A stretch of DNA of 11,440 bases from an uncultured Lachnospiraceae bacterium (GTDB taxonomy: Bacteria > Bacillota > Clostridia > Lachnospirales > Lachnospiraceae), in contig CAJTOR010000072.1 of assembly GCA_910577675.1 (NCBI GenBank), positions 1-11,440 on the forward strand. The letters are read 5' to 3'. The position numbers and the translations under genes are program-made. Each line of letters opens with the position of its first letter. Positions within the stretch are counted from its first letter, which is position 1. The notes under the pieces are model-generated. The model was not told where the DNA came from. It saw only the letters and a program-made list of their open reading frames with translations, and ran no database searches. Of the stretch, positions 7,392-11,440 are shown piece after piece.

Positions 7392-8744
7392 TCAGATAAA
7401 CAAAATAAACCGATCCTGTTTTTTCTTGAAAACAACCATCCCCAATAGCAGGCTTCCAAATGCCCACGCCGCCATTATCCCGACCTCCCCGATATCCGGC
7501 ACGGTATGGTAAAGAACCAGTTTTCGAAACGAATCAACGTAATAGTACATCGGGTTGATTTTCACCACCTGCAATACTGCCCCGGAAAGGATATCAAACG
7601 GATAAATAATCGGTGTCAGGTACATCCAGACCATGGTAAACACTGTGTACAGATGGATCATATCGCGGAAAAACACGGCAGCCGTGGCAAGTAACATTCC
7701 AAGCCCAACCGAAAAAATCAGGGCAAAGAAGAGTGGAAGCGGCACCAGGAACAGCTTAAAGGTAAAACCGACATTTAATACCAGCATTACCACCAGAAGC
7801 GCCGCCAGCGAAAACAGCATGTTTACAAAGGCAAACAGGCATTTTTGCATCGGGAAAATATATTTCGGGATATATACCTTGCGGATCAATGCACCGGAAT
7901 TCAATATGGAGGTCATTGCACCGTTTGTTGCCTCGGTGACAAAGTTAAAGACACACCATCCTGTTAAGTAATAAACGGCAAAATTATCCACGTCCATGCG
8001 GAATAAATTCTGGAATACCGCCGTGAGCACACACATCATTAGGAGCGGGTTTAAAATACTCCAGAAAAAACCGATGACCGAGCGCCGGTATTTGAGCTTG
8101 ATATCACGGGCAACCATATCCTCCAAAAGATACCGGTATTTCTTTAATGCGCCGAGATAGACACGCAGGTTCTTCCTCTCAGATATCATCACGGCCACAG
8201 CAAAGCCAATAAGCCCGCCAAAAGCAAGGGAAACCACGATCTGCCCCGGTGATAAGTGCACTTGCCTTACCGGATTAAGGACGACAGCACTTAAATAATA
8301 GGTGCTTCCTGCTGCCCCGTTAAAATCCACCCGCAGGGCGGAAACATCGCGGTTTAGTTTTACTATCCCCCCCTGTATTTTCTCCCCCGATAAAGCAAGC
8401 TTTTCCTGTTGGGGCACTGCATAAAAACTGTTTTCTTCCGTGAAAGTTTCCCCCGCACCGCTGTAAAAAACCTGTACTTTCTCCGCGTCATCCACCCCTG
8501 AAAACCCTTCTAGGAAGATTTCCTCCACATAAGAATCAATGTTAAACAGAAGGAGTTGCGGGTCTTCTCCCACTGTGATTTCCTCCCCCTTTAAGCTGAT
8601 ATTTTTCATTTCAAGGCTGGCAGCCGGATACCTGGATTCCGCTTCCCGTTCCTTAATCAGCCCCCTCTGAAAAAGGAACATACGACCAAACAGGGCAATT
8701 GCCATACCTGTAAAAATTATTATCAATTTTATTTTCCTTTTCAT
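7392..8744 (-). CDS. Polysaccharide ABC exporter permease (Wzm/TagG type) with extra N-terminal extracytoplasmic domain
   Basis: A 450-residue membrane protein; ordinary Wzm/TagG permeases are about 260-290 residues. Residues about 200-450 are the ABC-2 core: an amphipathic approach, the conserved KYRRSVIGFFWSILNP (218-233), then about six hydrophobic helices, with YLTPIIYP (375-382) and INPMYYYVDSFR (396-407) near the end, as in O-antigen and teichoic-acid exporters. In front are a Lys/Arg N-terminus, a membrane helix (about 7-25), a soluble block (about 30-165) that should lie outside by the positive-inside rule, and a second helix (about 168-187). The block contains VQVFYSGAGETF and ALRVDFNG and resembles domain C of the DUF2142 protein. 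The frame is open to a GTG at 8759; I prefer the ATG at 8744 because it gives MKRKIK directly before the helix, but neither start has a strong ribosome site. The partner ATPase follows. Confidence 0.92.
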   Translation of the reverse strand: MKRKIKLIIIFTGMAIALFGRMFLFQRGLIKEREAESRYPAASLEMKNISLKGEEITVGEDPQLLLFNIDSYVEEIFLEGFSGVDDAEKVQVFYSGAGETFTEENSFYAVPQQEKLALSGEKIQGGIVKLNRDVSALRVDFNGAAGSTYYLSAVVLNPVRQVHLSPGQIVVSLAFGGLIGFAVAVMISERKNLRVYLGALKKYRYLLEDMVARDIKLKYRRSVIGFFWSILNPLLMMCVLTAVFQNLFRMDVDNFAVYYLTGWCVFNFVTEATNGAMTSILNSGALIRKVYIPKYIFPMQKCLFAFVNMLFSLAALLVVMLVLNVGFTFKLFLVPLPLFFALIFSVGLGMLLATAAVFFRDMIHLYTVFTMVWMYLTPIIYPFDILSGAVLQVVKINPMYYYVDSFRKLVLYHTVPDIGEVGIMAAWAFGSLLLGMVVFKKKQDRFILFI

Positions 8745-8842
8745 TTCACACCCATACACACCGCATTAATACCAAGCCGCCTTTCTCTATTGTTTCCTAC
8801 CCCTGCATCAAAACCAAATATCAAAACCGATCTAATTTCACC

Positions 8843-9817
8843 CTACAACCATCCAAGCAATAAAAATAATTTCATAATAAAACTATCGCTTTTGCGCTGG
8901 CGGTACAATTTCCCATCAAGAATAAGTCTTCTTTTGCCATTTATAAAGTCCTCTAGCAGCTCCGCTTTTCCTTTATCCTGCCCTTCCAGTTCCTTCCCGT
9001 ACAGGCGTTTTAATTCCCCCGCCTGTTTCCTTAATTTCCCCCGGTTCTTTTTAAAATTCACAATCCTTCTTTTGTAGCTTTCCAGTATTGTTGACGGCAT
9101 CCCAACCGTATTTTCCCCGTGTTGCCTGTAATAAATATATGATTCATCATCAAATATTACCCTGCCGAATGCACCAGCCAGAATATACAGCCAAAAATCA
9201 TGCATGATAACATGGCATGGCATGGGTCTTCTGCCCGCCGCAGTATCACAGAACAGCAGAAGCAGTTCCCTGTTCAAAACACAGGTGCACCCCGTGCAGA
9301 TATTTTCCACCAGCGCATTCCCAAAACCCGGCTTCCTTTTAGGATAACGGATTCCCCCCGGAATCTTTTTCCCCCGCCCATCAACCGGCTGGACTTCGCT
9401 GGCGTATAAACATGGTTTCTCCCCTCCTGCTTTTTTCTGTGTTTCCCGCTCTTTTTCCATGGCTCCTACCGCAGCCGCAAGCTTGTCCTCTTTCCAGATA
9501 TCATCCTGGTCAGCCAGGGCAATATAATCGCAGGGTAAATCGCGGGCTGCATAAAGCAGTTCAAAAAAACTCTGTACCGCCCCGATATTTTTCCCGCCAA
9601 TAGCAGGATAAAACTTCGCCTTCTGCCCACTATCGAAATACTTCTGCAAAATCTCCGCGCTTCCATCAACGGAACCATCATCACGAATTAACAACATTAC
9701 ATCGCAGCCTTTCTGACCTAAAATCGAATCAAGCTGCTCCTTTAAATACTTCTCCCCGTTATAAACGGACATCAGGACAAGAACCAAATATTCTTTTTTT
9801 TCATTTTCTTTTCCCAT
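8843..9817 (-). CDS. Family 2 glycosyltransferase, rhamnosyltransferase-like
   Basis: A 324-residue cytoplasmic enzyme with a GT-A fold. LMSVYNGEKYL (15-25) is the nucleotide-binding start, IRDDGS (44-49) the first acidic motif, and LADQDDIW (101-108) the metal-binding DxD site. MHDFWLY (205-211) and YRQHGENTVG (230-239) are typical of the branch usually annotated as alpha-1,3-rhamnosyltransferase in streptococcal and clostridial wall polysaccharide loci. Donor and linkage are inferred from family resemblance only. The C-terminal 85 residues are basic and helical, which may help membrane or partner contact. The start is secure: ATG at 9817 with a perfect AGGAGG (9823-9828) 5 nt upstream. It starts 31 nt after the GT4 gene, clearly the same transcript. 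An 83-98 nt gap separates it from the permease gene, in which I see no convincing promoter or terminator. Confidence 0.93.
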   Translation of the reverse strand: MGKENEKKEYLVLVLMSVYNGEKYLKEQLDSILGQKGCDVMLLIRDDGSVDGSAEILQKYFDSGQKAKFYPAIGGKNIGAVQSFFELLYAARDLPCDYIALADQDDIWKEDKLAAAVGAMEKERETQKKAGGEKPCLYASEVQPVDGRGKKIPGGIRYPKRKPGFGNALVENICTGCTCVLNRELLLLFCDTAAGRRPMPCHVIMHDFWLYILAGAFGRVIFDDESYIYYRQHGENTVGMPSTILESYKRRIVNFKKNRGKLRKQAGELKRLYGKELEGQDKGKAELLEDFINGKRRLILDGKLYRQRKSDSFIMKLFLLLGWL

Positions 9818-9822
9818 CGGTT

Positions 9823-9828
9823 CCTCCT
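9823..9828 (-). promoter_or_regulatory. Strong ribosome binding site of the GT2 gene
   Basis: Perfect AGGAGG on the minus strand, 5 nt before the ATG at 9817; the best-placed ribosome site in the window. Confidence 0.8.
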
Positions 9829-9848
9829 GCCGCGCAAACGGTATTTTA

Positions 9849-11216
9849 TTACAGCGACCTGTAAATCTTTTTCATCCGCTGTTCTACACTCCCCTGCGAA
9901 ATCCGTTTTATGACTTTTTCTTTTTCCTCCGATCCATACTGGAATCCAAATGGATATAGTGCCCGGTTCATTGCCTTACAGAGCATCCCACAATACTCCC
10001 CCGCTCGGTTTTTCTTTACCAGCGCCCCCTTGGGAAGCAATTCCCTGCATCCGCGGATATCCGCCGCAATACTTGGCACCCCCGCAGCGAGCGCCTCCAT
10101 CAGTGCAACTGGCATCCCTTCCTGTTTGGACGGGAATACAAAGCAATCCGCTGCCGCCAAAAGTTCCCCGATATCGGTGCGGTAACCTAAGAGTAGGATC
10201 TTACCCTCCAATCCGCTTTTCTTAATCAGCTTTTCCAGCTTCTTACGTTCCGCCCCCTTCCCCGCAATCAGATATTTCCAGCCGGAGATTTTTCTTCCCT
10301 CTATCCTATTCCCCATCCCCTCCAACTGTTTCAGTGCACGGATTACCACCTGATGATTTTTCCTCTTCGTTAATTCCCCCACCGAAAGCAGTAAAAAAAC
10401 ATCATCCGATGCCCCGAATTCCCTGCGTTTTGCTTCCCGCAGCTTCTCGTCCCAACTATATTTTTCCACATCAATCCCGATGCCGTTTATCAGGAAAACC
10501 TGCTTTCTAAAAGAGCGGTTCTTTCCCGTTGTCCCCTGTTTTTCCCAATCCTTTCCCCGCTTCCTCAGATGAAATTTTTTTGCCCGGTAATAATCTTCCT
10601 TGTTGACCGTGACCAGCACATCCGTCCAATGTGCAAGGAAGCGTTCTGCCGGGTAATATAGCATCCAGTTTACAAGCGGTGCGCCCTTATAGAAATGGAA
10701 ACCATGTGCGGTGTATATAACATGACATGGATTCTTCCCCGTCCCATCCCATCCGAAATCTTCTTTCAAACCATTCCTTCGTTTTTCCCTCCACTTTTGC
10801 CCTTCCACTCTCGCAGCCGCAAGCCTTGCCACAGCCCCTCCCATCGGTGTATGGCAGTGCAGCAGTGAAAAATCATACTTTTGCAGCAACTGTTTCATCT
10901 GCCGATAAGCTTTTATCGCTGCAAAAATCCTGTAGGGCGAACGTTTAAAATCAATCTGGTGGCGGATGATCCCCGTCCCGTCAAGCCTTTTATTATCCTC
11001 CCCATAGGCGGGCATCCCAAAATTGCTTGCATAATGCACCTCATAACCGAATCCCTTTAAGATACGTACATTATTCATTTCAAACTGCGGGACAAACCCG
11101 CTGACCGTCGTGACAATCAAAGCTTTTTTCCCTGGTGGATTCTTTTCGTTTTTTCTTTCTTTTTTATTATTTATTTTTTCTTTTCTTTGTACTTCTTCGG
11201 TTATCTTATAATTCAT
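9849..11216 (-). CDS. Family 4 glycosyltransferase (EpsD-like), first gene after the regulatory region
   Basis: A 455-residue GT-B enzyme that should transfer a sugar from a nucleotide donor to the growing glycan in the cytoplasm. Motifs in order: KKALIVTTVSGF (30-41), LLHCHTPMGG (118-127), YTAHGFHFYKG (168-178) and NGIGID (244-249) at the domain junction, SVGEL..RKN (278-287), then the donor site FPSKQEGMPVALMEA (361-375) with the EX7E pair Glu366/Glu374. The HTPMGG and TAHGFHFYKG signatures fit the EpsD-like exopolysaccharide group. It is longer than usual because of a Lys/Glu/Asn-rich tail (about 7-29) and two charged insertions (about 138-161 and 219-237). Start ATG 11216 has GGGGG (11225-11229) 8 nt upstream; a TTG at 11120 would remove the tail but is less likely. 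Three A6 runs sit in the first codons. A terminator hairpin lies 52 nt upstream, so it needs its own promoter or readthrough. Confidence 0.93.
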   Translation of the reverse strand: MNYKITEEVQRKEKINNKKERKNEKNPPGKKALIVTTVSGFVPQFEMNNVRILKGFGYEVHYASNFGMPAYGEDNKRLDGTGIIRHQIDFKRSPYRIFAAIKAYRQMKQLLQKYDFSLLHCHTPMGGAVARLAAARVEGQKWREKRRNGLKEDFGWDGTGKNPCHVIYTAHGFHFYKGAPLVNWMLYYPAERFLAHWTDVLVTVNKEDYYRAKKFHLRKRGKDWEKQGTTGKNRSFRKQVFLINGIGIDVEKYSWDEKLREAKRREFGASDDVFLLLSVGELTKRKNHQVVIRALKQLEGMGNRIEGRKISGWKYLIAGKGAERKKLEKLIKKSGLEGKILLLGYRTDIGELLAAADCFVFPSKQEGMPVALMEALAAGVPSIAADIRGCRELLPKGALVKKNRAGEYCGMLCKAMNRALYPFGFQYGSEEKEKVIKRISQGSVEQRMKKIYRSL

Positions 11217-11239
11217 GGGTTATTCCCCCATAAACTCCA

Positions 11240-11269
11240 AACATAGAACACAGGTATTTTTTCACACAA
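11240..11269 (-). promoter_or_regulatory. Weak candidate promoter for the operon
   Basis: On the minus strand, TTGTGT (11264-11269) is followed after 18 nt by TATGTT (11240-11245), matching the -35 and -10 consensus at only 3 and 4 of 6 bases. It is offered because it is the only pair I found between the terminator and the GT4 start. The leader would be only about 20 nt. A promoter outside the window with readthrough of the hairpin is an equal possibility. Confidence 0.2.
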
Positions 11270-11341
11270 AAAACACCCGGATATCGACATAACCCTGGCT
11301 TCCTTAAAAACCTGGTTATACCCATATCCGGGTGCTTTTTT
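11268..11341. terminator. Bidirectional intrinsic terminator or attenuator upstream of the operon
   Basis: CACCCGGATAT (11274-11284) pairs perfectly with ATATCCGGGTG (11324-11334), an 11-bp stem. Inside it a second stem pairs ATAACC (11289-11294) with GGTTAT (11314-11319). Read on the minus strand the stem is followed at once by six T (11268-11273); read on the plus strand by C and six T (11336-11341). It should therefore stop transcription from either side. It lies 52 nt before the GT4 ATG, so it either ends an upstream minus-strand transcript or works as a conditional attenuator for this operon. Confidence 0.85.
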
Positions 11342-11370
11342 ATTAAAGCTATTTTATTGTACTCAAAAAA

Positions 11371-11440
<70 letters not shown>

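Noticed and set aside
8807..8828. Direct repeat ATCAAAACC twice at 13-nt spacing between the GT2 and permease genes
   Set aside because: Only two short AT-rich copies; they could be an operator, but chance is likely and no promoter accompanies them.
11206..11244. 12-codon minus-strand leader ORF (MFGVYGGITHEL) overlapping the GT4 start
   Set aside because: The overlap is suggestive of coupling, but no ribosome site precedes its ATG and no regulatory codon run is seen.

Overview
The window looks like part of a surface-polysaccharide biosynthesis and export locus from a low-GC Gram-positive bacterium of the Clostridia, most likely Lachnospiraceae. That placement is inference from gene style: strong AGGAGG ribosome sites, purine-rich coding strands, and families common in that group. 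No taxonomic marker gene is present. Every convincing gene lies on the minus strand, so the locus is transcribed from high to low coordinates. The genes are close together (gaps of roughly 7 to 97 nt) and probably form one operon that continues past the left edge.

In transcription order: (1) 11217-11440 is non-coding or regulatory. It holds a perfect tetranucleotide array running off the right edge and a strong bidirectional terminator-like hairpin. (2) 9849-11216 is a GT4 glycosyltransferase. (3) 8843-9817 is a GT2 glycosyltransferase of the rhamnosyltransferase-like type. (4) 7392-8744 is the membrane subunit of a polysaccharide ABC exporter (Wzm/TagG type) with an unusual N-terminal extracytoplasmic domain. 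(5) 6600-7331 is its ATPase (Wzt/TagH type). (6) 5393-6523 is a SAM-dependent methyltransferase with a C-terminal beta module and coiled coil. (7) 3364-5382 is a tandem-domain GT2 enzyme with an N-terminal coiled coil. (8) 102-3329 is a very large DUF2142 membrane protein with three predicted extracytoplasmic domains. (9) 1-65 is the start of a GT2 enzyme resembling dolichol-phosphate mannosyltransferases.

A working model (inference): the cytoplasmic glycosyltransferases build a glycan on a lipid carrier, the methyltransferase may modify or cap it, and the Wzm/Wzt pair exports it. The DUF2142 protein, paired with a polyprenyl-phosphate-sugar synthase (the partial gene 9), may add side groups on the outer face. 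No Wzx flippase, Wzy polymerase or initiating phosphoglycosyltransferase is seen here, which fits an ABC-dependent route with initiation encoded elsewhere.

The most unusual points are: the tetranucleotide array plus terminator in front of the first gene (possible phase variation or attenuation); the extra domain on the exporter permease; similar beta-type modules in the permease, the methyltransferase and the DUF2142 protein; an internal domain duplication in the DUF2142 protein; and a composition shift from a GC-richer right part to a markedly AT-rich left part.
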